Assembly: GCA_001683845.1 (NCBI GenBank)
Contig: LXQI01000011.1
Location: 77,790 to 141,789 of the forward strand
Source: Erythrobacter sp. ANT-B3C2
GTDB taxonomy: Bacteria > Pseudomonadota > Alphaproteobacteria > Sphingomonadales > Sphingomonadaceae
DNA: 64,000 nt
Direction of reading: 5' to 3'
In this document: positions 49,746 to 59,422 of the stretch, one piece after another
Position numbering within the stretch: position 1 is the stretch's first letter
Layout: every line of letters starts with the position of its first letter
Program-made: the position numbers and the translations under genes
The notes under the pieces: model-generated
Seen by the model: only the letters and a program-made list of their open reading frames with translations
The model's database searches: none
Told to the model about the DNA's origin: nothing

Positions 49746-50177
49746 GACAAGGGCCATAACGCACCGACATGGTCCAACCTGCCAGGGAGCACATGGCCTG
49801 CGGGGCGACGTTCATCAACGCTTGTTTGGGCGTATGAACGAAGGGCAGCCGTCCGCTTCGATCGCCTAAAATCTGACGGTCGGCAGATGAACTATTCATA
49901 GCCATCGGCAAAGAATTTCGGCGCAGTTTTTACCAAGACAGTGATCTACCGAGCCTCATCCAAGGGATGGGACCCAAAGCGGTAGTGTAAAAATTCGGCG
50001 CGAGTACGAGCATCCAAGCGGCACATCCTGGCACCTCCGCACGGCCGCTGTTGCACTTTAGACACGAAAACTCGCAATCCACGACGCTGCCTTGCTTAGG
50101 GTTTTCTGGTGTGTTTTTCTCTCGACCACGCCTGTGCCCAGAAGGGCGGGGCGAATTAGACGGGGGGAATACGAGTG
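49746..50177. other. Gene-free stretch upstream of the TonB receptor
   Basis: About 430 bases, probably erased GH43 sequence followed by the TonB-receptor promoter region. No other feature seen. Confidence 0.35.
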
Positions 50178-52822
50178 ATGAAATTCCTGAAGGCGACGCT
50201 TCTTACCTCGATAGCGACAGCAGCGTTCACCTCCCCTCTGCACGCCCAAAACCAAGATACCGCAGATGAGCGCAACACTGCAGCGGTCGACCCCTCGGAA
50301 CGGATCATTGTCACCGGAACTCGGGCGGCTAACAGAACTGTCGCTGACAGCCCCGTGCCAATCGATGTTCTATCGGCCGAGATACTCACCCAGAGCGGGT
50401 ACACCGAAACGAATCGGCTGCTCGCGCAGCAGGTTCCTTCCTTCAACTTTCCACAACCGTCGATCACCGATGGAACGGATGTCGTGCGGCCGGCGACGTT
50501 GAGAGGCCTCAGCCCCGATCAGACGCTGGTGCTGATCAACGGCAAGCGTCGTCACACAACCGCGCTCCTGAACATCAACGGTTCAGTCGGCAGGGGATCT
50601 TCTGCCGTTGATATCAACTTGATTCCTGCCATCGCCCTAAACCGCGTGGAAGTTCTTCGAGATGGTGCAGCCGCACAATATGGATCGGATGCCATCGCCG
50701 GGGTCATCAACTTCCAACTGTCCGACCGCCGGGAGGGAGGCCAGATCAAGATCAACTACGGTACCTATGTCACTCGCGTCAGCGGTATCGAAGAGGTGAC
50801 TGGGGTGGCGCCGGGCGCAACTGGGCCGACTGTTCGAGCCGATGGTACATACGTCCTTAACACGACAGGTGAGGATCGGAAGGTGACGGACGGCCAAACC
50901 ATCACAATTGCCGGTGTGTTCGGTCTGCCATTAGCCCAGGAAGGTCATGTAACGCTGTCGGCGCAGTACCAATACCGGGAGCCGACCAATCGGTCAGGAT
51001 ACGACCCACGACGCCAGTTCCCGCTCGTGAATGGCGCACCCGATGCTCGGGAGTTTACGTTCGATCGTCTCAGCCATCGGTACGGCGATCCGATGACACG
51101 AGACCTCAACCTGTTTATGAATGCAGGTCTTCCTCTGGCAGGCGACGCGGCCGAGCTATACGCCTTCGCAAGCTATGGGAACCGCGACGGGCAAAGCGCC
51201 GCGTTCTACCGAACTGCGGGTGACGCTCGGAACGTGCTCGCGATATACCCGGAGGGCTTTCTCCCGCTCATCAACACTGAGCTGGATGACCGCGCAGGAA
51301 CCGTCGGACTTAGGGGCGAGGTCGGCGGCGGCTTTCGGTATGATCTTTCTGCTGGCCATGCCGAGAACGATTTCGATTTCCTGATCAGCAATACGCTGAA
51401 CAGGTCGTTCGGGCCGGCGTCCCCGACGCGGTTCGATTCGGGCGGGTTACGCTACCGGCAGACGCTCGTGAACCTCGATCTCAGCAAGGATCTACCCTTT
51501 GGGTTCGCCAACAGTGTCACCGCGTCAGCGGGTGCTGAATATCGCCGCGAGGCATTTCAGATCCGCCCGGGAGAGAACGGCAGTTTCGCGGGTGGTACCT
51601 TCGGCGGCGCTTCTGGATCGCAGGGCTTTCCCGGCTTTGCTCCTGTCATTGGAGGCCAGCAAGTCGATCAGGAGCGTTCAAGGCACAATGTTTCTGCGTA
51701 TGCGGAGCTGGACGCATCGATTACGGGCGCTTTCAACCTACAGCTCGCTGGCCGCTACGAGGACTACTCGGACTTCGGCTCTGACTGGAACGGCAAAGTT
51801 GCGGCGAGGTTTGCACCCTTTGACGGGGTTGCGCTTCGGGGCTCCATCTCGACTGGCTTTAGAGCGCCGTCGCTTCAGCAGCAATTCTTTGCGGCGCAGG
51901 CAACCAACAACGTGAATGGCCAATTGCTCGAAACGGTCACTTTGCCCGTCGACAACCCCATTGCAATCGCACTGGGTGCCACTCCGCTCCGCCCCGAAAC
52001 CTCGGTCTCTTACTCGGCAGGCGTCGTGCTCCAGCCGTTGCGGCGCGTAAACCTCACCGTGGACGTCTATCAGGTCTCCATCGACGACCGCATTGTCGTC
52101 ACCGAAAATCTCAGTGCCTCGCGCGACGCGGCGGGTAATCCGAGTGGCGGCAACCCAGGTCGCGCCATTGCAGAAATTCTCAACAACGCTGGCTTCCGGA
52201 CGACCAACGCGGCCCGTTTCTTTGTAAATGGCCTCGATACCCGTACGAGGGGTGTCGATGTGGTAGGGACGTATGGGGTCGACATTGGTGCCGCGGGCAG
52301 CCTGACGCTCACCGCCGGCTTCAATTACAACGAGACAAAGCTGGAACGCATCCTTGCTGCACCGGGTCCGCTCGCAAGCGTGCCGGGTGTGGTCCTGTTC
52401 GGCCGCCAGGAGCAACTCCGGCTGACGAGCGGACAGCCCAAGGACAAGATCAACCTCTCGCTGGACTACGAACAGGGTATGTTTGGCTTGACCGCTCGCG
52501 GCACCCGGTATGGCGAAGTCTTTGCCGCTGGTGGTGAACTGGGGCCAGCCGGCTCGGGCATCTTCAATGATCTTCGCATGGCCCCGAAGTGGGTGGTGGA
52601 TCTGGAGTTGCGTGCGAGAGCCGACGAAATGGTTGAGTTTTCGGTGCAAACAATTTGCTGGATGAATACCCCGATCTGGTGCCGATGGGTCAAGCGGGAA
52701 CAGCGGCAAATGGCGCTCCGGTCTTTTACCCGGCCACAAGCTATATCGTCGCGTTCTCGCAGTACTCTCCGTTCGGATTCAACGGTCGATTCCTGTATGG
52801 ACGTATGTCGCTTCAGTTTTAG
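50178..52822 (+). pseudogene. TonB-dependent outer-membrane receptor, frameshifted near the C-terminus
   Basis: ATG 50178 opens a signal peptide (LLTSIATAAFTSPLHAQ), a TonB-box-like start (ERIIVTGTRAANRTVADSPV) and a full plug domain (NRVEVLRDGAAAQYGSDAIA, GVINFQL). Most of a 22-strand barrel follows. At about 52645 the frame is lost. The neighbouring frame carries the missing end, NNLLDEYPDLVPMGQAGTAA through FNGRFLYGRMSLQF and a TAG at 52822, a proper terminal beta-signal. Without that strand the barrel would not assemble well. The position inside a decayed arabinan/galactan locus suggests an oligosaccharide receptor. A sequencing slip is the alternative. Confidence 0.85.
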
Positions 52823-52974
52823 AGGGCGGACGCATTGGGGCTACCGGACGACGAATGAAGTGGTGGCATTGGTAGCCATGAAGTTCTTGATTTTGCGGTC
52901 GAAACCGGTGCTACACGCCTCCAGTCAAACTGAAGGCGCCGCTTCGGCTTGGCATCGCGGCCGCGCGACCGCAA

Positions 52975-53067
52975 CGGCCGATCATCAACCCGGACGCGCC
53001 CTGGCCGCTTCTCCGCCAGGTGCTGCTCAATTGCTAACCATGCTTCATCCGAAAACCAGAACGACGA
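52975..53067 (-). mobile_element. Scrap of an IS5-family transposase
   Basis: About 30 residues, FWFSDEAWLAIEQHLAEKRP followed by GRVRVDDRP, match the N-terminal start of IS5-group transposases (typically FWLSDEQWARIEPHLP...RVDDRRV). Nothing of the catalytic DDE core and no terminal repeats could be found nearby. Confidence 0.55.
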
Positions 53068-53384
53068 TCCCGGCCGCAGCTGCCCTCGACTGAACCCTGA
53101 TGAAGGAGGGTCCCGAGGCGGAGCCAAGCTGCTGATTGTGTTTGGACCCAAGGCATTCGTCATCGGTTATACGTTGAATGAGATCGACGACGGCGGCCCC
53201 GCCTCAAAGGCTTTTACGACACGGGGGTGTGGAACCTTCGCAAGCCTCGCCCGCTAACCTACGATCTACGTGATGGCGCGCTGCGGCTTCATTGGTGCTT
53301 GCAGCACAAGCGCACGCCGCCTATCAATCTATGGTGTGGTTAACGTACTGCTCATCTCAGCATCAGTCGACTTATGGCATAGTA
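53068..53384. other. Gene-free stretch
   Basis: About 300 bases between the IS5 scrap and the glycosyltransferase. No supportable feature; likely rearranged DNA. Confidence 0.35.
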
Positions 53385-54653
53385 ATGCCGACACGATCTA
53401 ATGAGCGGAACAATAATGTGAACGATTTGAATGGCATTTTGACGCTTCCACCTGACCCAGCTGGTGATATTCGGCTAAAGATGGGCCTTAAATCATCTGA
53501 CGAACTTCGTGTTTCATTCATTCCCGGCCCTGGTGATGTGGCTGGAACCTTTGCTCGTTGGCAAATCCGTCAGCACGATCGTCGGGTGCCAACAATTGCC
53601 TATTCGCTTATGTTCTACGAAGTCATGTCAAATCTAAATGCCAAATGCCAGATCGTTTCTCTCCAGCCTTTTAGGCCTTCAGCAAATAATACGGGCACGC
53701 AATTCAGATTCGAACATGTGGCGGTTCTACCATCAAAAGATCGGTGGAGCTACATACGCAGTCGATACCTTTTTTCACGTAAGTTGGTCCAGGCGGTGGA
53801 GCGCCATGATCCGCATATCGTCGTCACTTCTACCCATAATCCAGCCTCCTCATGGAAAAAGCTTACCAAGAACAGGACGCTTGTACTGACGGCACACAAT
53901 ACGTTCTGGCCGATGGGGAGGCCCCGCAAGGATCTTAAAGGCCGGCTTGCCAAGGCGCTTCTTTCCTCCCAAGCCACGGCCATCGACGCGGCAATCTGCA
54001 CCTCACACGAATGTGCCCGACAGATTGCCGATCTTACGAAAGGTCGTATTCGTGGAGAGGTTCAATGCCCGCAAATCGTAGCGCATTATCCGATTGAAAA
54101 GCGCAACGAAGTCAAGAAGCTGCTCTTTCTGGGGCGAGTTGAGCACTCAAAGGGCGTTCTCCTTCTCCTGGACGTGTTCGACCGGCTTGCGAAGCGCTAC
54201 CCAGATTTGTCGCTGGTCATTGCAGGGTCTGGCAGCGCAGATGCTGATCTGAAAACGCGAACGGCCCGATCATCCTATCAGGATCGTATCACATTGGCCG
54301 GCAAAGTCGGCTCTGTAGAGGTTCACTCTTTTATTGCCTCCTCCGACCTATTGGTCTGTCCTACCATGCAGAATTTCAACGAAGGCTTGGCCGTGGTTGG
54401 CTTCGAGGGGGCTGCACATGGTATTCCGACTGTCCTAAGCTCCGTTGTACCCGCCCTTGAGCTGCTCGGAGAAGGTTGTACCGTTTTCGAAGCTGATAAC
54501 CCCACCGCGCTTCACGATGCGCTTACCAACCTCATTGATGATCCGCCCACCTACCGTAAACGCTGCGCCGCAACAGCCGCGGTACGCGAGAAAATTTATG
54601 ATCGTTCGTTGTCGTGGGGAAGCGGATTGTTCCGGGCTCTGCTGAAGGCCTGA
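53385..54653 (+). CDS. Glycosyltransferase family 4-like protein
   Basis: 422 residues from ATG 53385 (other possible starts: GTG 53418, ATG 53481). A GT-B fold is indicated by the N-terminal GPGDVAGTFARW and the C-terminal KLLFLGRVEHSKGVLLLLDV, LSLVIAGSGSADADL, HSFIASSDLLVCPTMQNFNE and GLAVVGFEGAAHGIPTVLSS. Glu in the EGLAVVGFE element is the usual donor-contact motif. Codon use is visibly less GC-rich than in neighbouring genes, and it stands alone among pseudogenes, so acquisition by transfer is likely. Donor and acceptor sugars are unknown. Confidence 0.85.
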   Translation: MPTRSNERNNNVNDLNGILTLPPDPAGDIRLKMGLKSSDELRVSFIPGPGDVAGTFARWQIRQHDRRVPTIAYSLMFYEVMSNLNAKCQIVSLQPFRPSANNTGTQFRFEHVAVLPSKDRWSYIRSRYLFSRKLVQAVERHDPHIVVTSTHNPASSWKKLTKNRTLVLTAHNTFWPMGRPRKDLKGRLAKALLSSQATAIDAAICTSHECARQIADLTKGRIRGEVQCPQIVAHYPIEKRNEVKKLLFLGRVEHSKGVLLLLDVFDRLAKRYPDLSLVIAGSGSADADLKTRTARSSYQDRITLAGKVGSVEVHSFIASSDLLVCPTMQNFNEGLAVVGFEGAAHGIPTVLSSVVPALELLGEGCTVFEADNPTALHDALTNLIDDPPTYRKRCAATAAVREKIYDRSLSWGSGLFRALLKA

Positions 54654-54899
54654 AGCTCTTCTCACAAAGCGCAGAGATAGAGCGTTCAGATCACTCAAGA
54701 CAATGCGGGCACGCCCTCGAAACAAGATCACCCTTGTGCCGCGGGCCTGATCGCTGGACCGCCTGCTACAACGTCACCGATGTTCTCTGGCCGCGGCCAC
54801 CCGCGGAATGCGTTCGCTAGCCGCGTTGTTGGGGTGACCTGCGGCGAGGCGCGACACCGTAGCGGTGATGCAATCGTGCGGGTTGATCCCGTCAGGTTT

Positions 54900-55161
54900 G
54901 CAGCAATCGATATGCATCAAGCGCGGCGAACCTATCGTCGCGGATGCCCTCCGTGTTGGGGAGCGGGCTGTCCTCGCCCACCCACAACCCGCCATAAAGC
55001 TGCGCGCCCAGATGCTGGAGGAACTGGCCGTAGACCTCCGGCTGGATGGTGCCGATCGGATCCCCCCGGTCGATCGCAATGGCGGTCTGCGCCTACCCGA
55101 CAAGCGGCGCGGAGCCCATGCAGAGCACGATCGCGGTCAGCGCTGCTCTAACAGCCTTCAT
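54900..55161 (-). pseudogene. 5' remnant of a GH51 alpha-L-arabinofuranosidase
   Basis: From ATG 55161 a signal peptide (VRAALTAIVLCMGSAPLVG) runs into an in-frame TAG exactly where AQ-type cleavage should occur. The frame then continues with IQPEVYGQFLQHLGAQLYGG and LWVGEDSPLPNTEGIRDDRF, the unmistakable N-terminal signature of GH51 enzymes (VYGQFxEHLG, YGGxWVGEDSPIPN). A second stop follows at about 54900 and the rest of the gene is gone. Confidence 0.75.
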
Positions 55162-55375
55162 CCTGGCCCCATCATGTCTGGTCATCCGCCCCCCGTGTTC
55201 GCGGACCCTGAATCCTCGAACCAAGCCCCGCGTTCCGCTCGCAACCGAGCGCTCGCAAGACAGGATGCCCCTTGTTGCGCGTCGGCGCGGCATCTTGCAC
55301 ACGGCCTCGTCCCGGCGCGCACGGGCGCGAAGCTGCAAGGTGACGCGGGAGAGCAATCCGGAAAACAGCGGGTGG

Positions 55376-55560
55376 CGGCGGGATCGAGACCCGCAATGCG
55401 CATCCGTCGGCGCTGGCGATGCAGGCCGGCCAGCGGGTGGCCAGCGGAGAGGTGATCGGCTTCGTCGGTTCGACCAACCGTTCGACCGGGCCGCACCCCC
55501 ATCATGAAGTGCGGCGCAACGGGCAAGCACCAGACCCGCTCGCACCTTGGCAGCCATCGC
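55376..55560 (+). pseudogene. C-terminal fragment of an M23 metallopeptidase
   Basis: The frame reads MQAGQRVASGEVIGFVGSTN, RSTGPHPHHEVRRNGQAPDP, the end of a LytM/M23 domain, with the usual HLHYE altered to HPHHE. It is clearly related to, but diverged from, the intact M23 gene at 58700-59422. No N-terminal part remains. Confidence 0.65.
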
Positions 55561-55601
55561 AACCGCGTCGCGAGCGCCTAGCTTCTCGCCGTCTTCAGGC
55601 C

Positions 55602-55895
55602 CTACCCCGCCCCTGTGCGGTGACGGTAGGTGACGTTCACCCGTTCCGACAATATCAGGTAGGGCAGCCAGATCGCCGCGCTGATCAGCACCTTCTTGAT
55701 GTTCCCGTCCAGCAGCACCAGCAGCGGCTCGGCCAGATCAGCCGGCACGCCGCCGATCTGCGCGAGCCGCTGGGCGATCAGCAGCTGCATCGTCACGTCC
55801 ACCGCCCAGGCGAACAGCAGCATCCGCGGGAACAGCGGCATCGTGCGCAGCGCCATCACGAACACCACCATGTAGAAGAAGCCGGTCACCACCAA
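55602..55895 (-). pseudogene. DUF2569-like membrane protein, 5' end lost at a junction
   Basis: About 97 residues of a polytopic membrane protein: FFYMVVFVMALRTMPLFPRM, DVTMQLLIAQRLAQIGGVPA and the C-terminal AAIWLPYLILSERVNVTYRH, which fits the DUF2569 family ending (IWIPYFLxSxRVK). The similarity stops upstream at about 55893, exactly where TadC coding sequence of the other strand begins. Confidence 0.55.
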
Positions 55896-56801
55896 ATGGC
55901 TTACGTACTGATGACTCTCGTCAGCCGCCGAATGGCGGTCCGCGGCCAACTGGCGTCCATCGCGCAATCTTCATTCCGCGTAACGGATGCGACACCGGGT
56001 AGCGTACAATTCCAAAGCCGTGAGAGCGCTTGGGCAAAGCTTGCTGATGCGGTCGAGAGAACCGGCTTAAACCTAACTGATACCCGGAACGACAGGCTTC
56101 GCGAAAAGCTTGTCGCCGCCGGCTTCGCCTCGCCTGCCGCGCCACGTGTATTTACGATGGCCCGGCTTGCGATGGTCATCGCGCTCCCTCTCTTCTATGT
56201 TGTAATCTCCTATTCACAAGATGTTCCGCCCACCTTCTTCAAAATCTACCTCTACGGGTCGGTGCTTGCATTACTTGGCTTGTATTTGCCAAATCTCTAC
56301 ATTCAAGCAAGGGCGGACCGCCGGAAGGAAGAAATAGTCAATGGCTTCCCAGACTGCCTCGACCTGATCTTGGTCTGCGTGGAAGCAGGTCTCGGAATTG
56401 AGGCGGCGATGGATAGGGTAGGCCGAGAGATGGTCCATTCTCACCCGCTCGTCGCGCATCTGCTCTCGGTCGCTGTGCTGCAACTGCGAGCGGGCGCGAC
56501 CCGCGAAGAGGCTTACCGTAGGCTGGCCGACATGTCTGCCGTCGACGAGATTCGTTCCTTCTCCACACTGCTTATCCAGTCCGATAAGCTGGGAACTAGC
56601 ATCTCGACCACGCTGCGTGTCTATGCGGCTGAGATGCGCGAGCGGCGCCGGATGCGAGCCGAGGAGAAGGCGCACCGTCTGCCGGTGCTGATTTCGATCC
56701 CGCTGGTCGTTTTTATGCTCCCCACCATGATTGGGGTACTGATGCTGCCTGCCAGTGTTCGAATGGGCCGCGAAGTTTTCCCATTGATGGCAGGAGGCTG
56801 A
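55896..56801 (+). CDS. tadC: TadC-like type II secretion F domain protein, probably N-terminally truncated
   Basis: 302 residues. TadC sits in the inner membrane as platform protein of the Flp/tight-adherence pilus. The family block ESAWAKLADAVERTGLNLTD, the TM pair (LAMVIALPLFYVVISY; LYGSVLALLGLYLPNLYI), GFPDCLDLILVCVEAGLGIE and the C-terminal VLISIPLVVFMLPTMIGVLM are all present. The usual first membrane helix is missing: homology begins about RRMAVRGQLASIA, and the sequence before it belongs to a DUF2569-like gene. Translation may start at ATG 55896, but function is doubtful. tadB and the ATPase gene are absent upstream. Confidence 0.8.
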   Translation: MAYVLMTLVSRRMAVRGQLASIAQSSFRVTDATPGSVQFQSRESAWAKLADAVERTGLNLTDTRNDRLREKLVAAGFASPAAPRVFTMARLAMVIALPLFYVVISYSQDVPPTFFKIYLYGSVLALLGLYLPNLYIQARADRRKEEIVNGFPDCLDLILVCVEAGLGIEAAMDRVGREMVHSHPLVAHLLSVAVLQLRAGATREEAYRRLADMSAVDEIRSFSTLLIQSDKLGTSISTTLRVYAAEMRERRRMRAEEKAHRLPVLISIPLVVFMLPTMIGVLMLPASVRMGREVFPLMAGG

Positions 56802-56804
56802 GCC

Positions 56805-57545
56805 GTGAAGAAGGTCGTAGCCGTCATTCTGGTGTCCGTCTGCTCCATGATGTTGGGCGGTTGTCAAACCATATCCAGCGCCATCTCTCCCGGAGGTTTT
56901 ACCGCAAGTTCGGAAATGACCGACGTCGACATGTCCGATTACTTCCTCGCCCGCTTGCATGCAGGGCGTCAACACATTCGTCGGGGGCGTCTGGCTCAGG
57001 CAGTGACAGCCTTCCGCCAAGCGTCCTACGATCCGGCCCGTGCGGGTGAGGCATTCAATGGCATGGGAGTGGCATATGCGCAGCTGGGCCGTGCCGATCT
57101 CGCGAGGCTGCATTTCCGCCTTGCCATCAATGCGGAACCCGAGAATGCCCGATACCAACGGAACGTTGCCAGGCTCGAATTAACGGCGCGAGGGACAGCG
57201 AACACCTATTCTGCAATGAGAAGCCAGCCACTTGGCAGCACAAGACCTGAGCCCGCGCCCACTGCAGGCGGCAGCGATGGAGGGCGACCGCTGACAGCCA
57301 CTGTTGAGGCAGTCGAGCCACTTCTCGTTAGGACCTCGCGCCTGGAGGTCCGCCTGCTGTCTCGGCTTGGAACGAATGGGATTGCAGGAGCGAAACCACT
57401 CCGGGAATTACACCTTCGCAGTACCGGTGATGGTTTGGAGCGGCACGTCTCCGGAAAAGCGGTGGCAGCCGTTTCGATGCGCTCACGGGTCGGCGCTGAG
57501 CGTGACCAACCCTTTCGTCTTGCCGCGCGCGAGCGTAGGCGTTGA
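56805..57545 (+). CDS. tadD: TadD-like TPR lipoprotein
   Basis: 246 residues from GTG 56805, three bases after tadC. Lipobox LGGC (SMMLGGCQT), then two to three TPR units (RRGRLAQAVTAFRQASYDPA; AFNGMGVAYAQLGRADLARL; FRLAINAEPENARYQRN). TadD is an outer-membrane-linked pilotin/assembly factor of the Flp pilus. The C-terminal 80 residues are Arg-rich and unlike the family and may be frameshifted. The stop overlaps the tadV start. Confidence 0.75.
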   Translation: MKKVVAVILVSVCSMMLGGCQTISSAISPGGFTASSEMTDVDMSDYFLARLHAGRQHIRRGRLAQAVTAFRQASYDPARAGEAFNGMGVAYAQLGRADLARLHFRLAINAEPENARYQRNVARLELTARGTANTYSAMRSQPLGSTRPEPAPTAGGSDGGRPLTATVEAVEPLLVRTSRLEVRLLSRLGTNGIAGAKPLRELHLRSTGDGLERHVSGKAVAAVSMRSRVGAERDQPFRLAARERRR

Positions 57546-58003
57546 TCGACGGTCAACTCCTTGCCTTGCTAGTGTTTTCAGGGCTTGCGCTTTGGGGTGC
57601 TTTTTCCGACCTGCGCACGAGAAAGATCCCTAACATATTGTGCGCCGTTCTCGCTATTTCTGGGCTCGCTGCGACTGGGTTGGCCGATGGAGCGAATGCT
57701 GCCGGAAGTGCATTCCTCCATTTGCTGATCGCCTTGGCCATTGGAATGGCAATATACGCATTGGGCATGTGGGGCGGCGGAGATGCGAAGTTTTATGCGG
57801 GGTCATCAGCCTGGTTCACGCTATCTGATCTTCCGCGTTTGATCCTTACGATCTCGGTCGCGGGCTTAGTGCTGCTGGTCGTATGGTTTGTCGCGAGGCG
57901 ACTGCGCACAAATGCTGCACAGCGTAACCAGAAGGGAGAATTGCCTTATGGTGTTGCGATCGGAGCCGGAGGCATCGCGACTTTCGCAGCACAAGTGCTC
58001 TGA
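57542..58003 (+). CDS. tadV: Prepilin peptidase TadV/CpaA (A24 family)
   Basis: 153 residues, a membrane-embedded aspartate protease that cleaves Flp prepilins. Catalytic Asp residues are seen in FSDLRTRKIPN (about residue 23) and in WGGGDAKFYAG (about residue 80), with four to five membrane helices. It starts at TTG 57542 inside a four-base overlap with tadD. No flp pilin gene is in the window. Confidence 0.85.
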   Translation: MIDGQLLALLVFSGLALWGAFSDLRTRKIPNILCAVLAISGLAATGLADGANAAGSAFLHLLIALAIGMAIYALGMWGGGDAKFYAGSSAWFTLSDLPRLILTISVAGLVLLVVWFVARRLRTNAAQRNQKGELPYGVAIGAGGIATFAAQVL

Positions 58004-58106
58004 TTGCGAGCGCGTTATGCTCGTGGCACTCATGGCGCAGTTCAGCCCCGCCGCCGCCCCGCGCGTCGCCACCGCCCCGTTGCCGATCGATAGCCCGCAC
58101 GCCTTT

Positions 58107-58169
58107 GCCGAGCTGTTCCTGCTCTCGAGGCGCGTAAATGTGACCTATCGCAACCGGGTTGCACGCTAG
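58107..58169 (+). pseudogene. C-terminal scrap of a DUF2569-like protein
   Basis: About 20 residues, ELFLLSRRVNVTYRNRVAR, repeat the C-terminal signature of the minus-strand remnant at 55602 (LILSERVNVTYRHR). The rest of 58004-58321 shows nothing else. Confidence 0.4.
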
Positions 58170-58321
58170 CAGCAGCGGTTTTGCGGGTGAGTTCCAAACC
58201 CGGTGCATTGCTCTTGCACCTTGATGCAAAACGCCTTTTTGGCTCATTTGCCGCACATGAGGGTCCATTCGCCTAGCCCCCGGCCCCGTCAACGGAACCT
58301 TTACTTTCTCCCAATTATACA

Positions 58322-58567
58322 ATGGGCATGTCATTCTCGCCCGCAGATCTGCTCAAGGCATTCCTCCGAATCGGCACCGTTCTGATCGTGCTGAACGAGA
58401 TCCGCGGCTTCATCATCGCCGCCCCGGTGTTCTACGGCCTGTACCAGGCCGGCGGCTCCCTCGCCGCCATCTGGCTGGCTATTTGCGCGCTCGGCGGCAT
58501 CGCTTTGTCAGTCATTATCCCCTCTATCGCGTTGAAAAAGCTGGCCCGCGTCCAAGCACGGCAATAA
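58322..58567 (+). CDS. Small two-helix membrane protein of unknown function
   Basis: 81 residues (ATG 58328 is an alternative start). Two membrane helices (about IGTVLIVLNEIRGFIIAAPV and LAAIWLAICALGGIALSVII) with a basic tail KKLARVQARQ. There is no Shine-Dalgarno sequence. No family recognised. Confidence 0.6.
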   Translation: MGMSFSPADLLKAFLRIGTVLIVLNEIRGFIIAAPVFYGLYQAGGSLAAIWLAICALGGIALSVIIPSIALKKLARVQARQ

Positions 58568-58699
58568 AGCCCCCCTCGCCATTTCACTCCCCCGTAAGTC
58601 CTGAAAACCTGTTCCATCGCAGGACCGGCGCTGCGGCCCCGCTTCTTTCGCTTGGCCCCCCGCCCTCACGGCGTTACGCTCGCCACGGGAGGAAAGGGC

Positions 58700-59422
58700 A
58701 TGCACAAGCGCAAATCGCATCGGCCGTGGCTTGCCTGCACTTGCCTGCTGGCCATGAGCGTTGCAGCACTGCCGCACAATGTTTCAGCCCGACCGGCGGA
58801 AGGCAGCCAAACTTCTGCAATTCAGCCACTTACCGACGCGACAGCCATCGCACCGGTCAACTCAGGTCCAGCCGAACCACCTCGCCCCCGCGCCAAAATC
58901 ACCATCGGCCCCGAAGCCGTGGTGGCAGATGCACAGGCCTACGCCATCCGCACCCAGGTCGCCGGCAGGGCCATGATGGTCACCTTCTCTTCCTCTGCAC
59001 CCCAAGGCCAACCGCAGCCGACACACCCGGCAATTTACGGCCCCTCGCCCAGTGGCTCACCGGTAGCGGGCATCATCACCAGCCGCTTCGGACCGCGGTT
59101 CCATCCACTCAGCGGCCAATGGCGATCGCATCAGGGGGTCGACGTGGCAGCCGGCGAAGGCACGCCTGTCATCGCCACGGCCAACGGCCTGGTGAGCAAT
59201 GCCGGATGGGCTGGCGGCTATGGCCTGCTGGTATCGCTGGACCACCCGTCCGGGTGGCAAACGCGCTACGGCCACATGTCGCGATTGAACGTCCGGCCCG
59301 GTCAGGCGGTGATGGCGGGGGATGTGATCGGCTTCGTGGGTTCCACCGGCCGTTCCACTGGGCCTCACCTGCATTACGAAATCCGCCGCAATGGGCATGC
59401 GATCGACCCCGCGCTGGACTGA
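58700..59422 (+). CDS. Secreted M23 metallopeptidase (LytM-like)
   Basis: 240 residues. ATG 58700 has a perfect GGAGG nine bases upstream. Basic signal peptide (WLACTCLLAMSVAALPHNVSA), a low-complexity spacer, then the M23 domain: SRFGPRFHPLSGQWRSHQGV with the HxxxD zinc ligands (HQGVD), TPVIATANGLVSNAGWAGGYG, YGHMSRLNVRPGQAV, and HLHYE. It should cleave peptidoglycan peptides or act as an amidase activator. All metal ligands are present. Confidence 0.92.
   Translation: MHKRKSHRPWLACTCLLAMSVAALPHNVSARPAEGSQTSAIQPLTDATAIAPVNSGPAEPPRPRAKITIGPEAVVADAQAYAIRTQVAGRAMMVTFSSSAPQGQPQPTHPAIYGPSPSGSPVAGIITSRFGPRFHPLSGQWRSHQGVDVAAGEGTPVIATANGLVSNAGWAGGYGLLVSLDHPSGWQTRYGHMSRLNVRPGQAVMAGDVIGFVGSTGRSTGPHLHYEIRRNGHAIDPALD

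Noticed and set aside
58298-58312. TTTACTTTCTCCCA shared between the region before the 58322 gene and the region upstream of the double-glycine peptide gene
   Set aside because: A 14-base match between two places in 64 kb on either strand is expected several times by chance. Distances to the two starts differ and no consistent -10 element follows.
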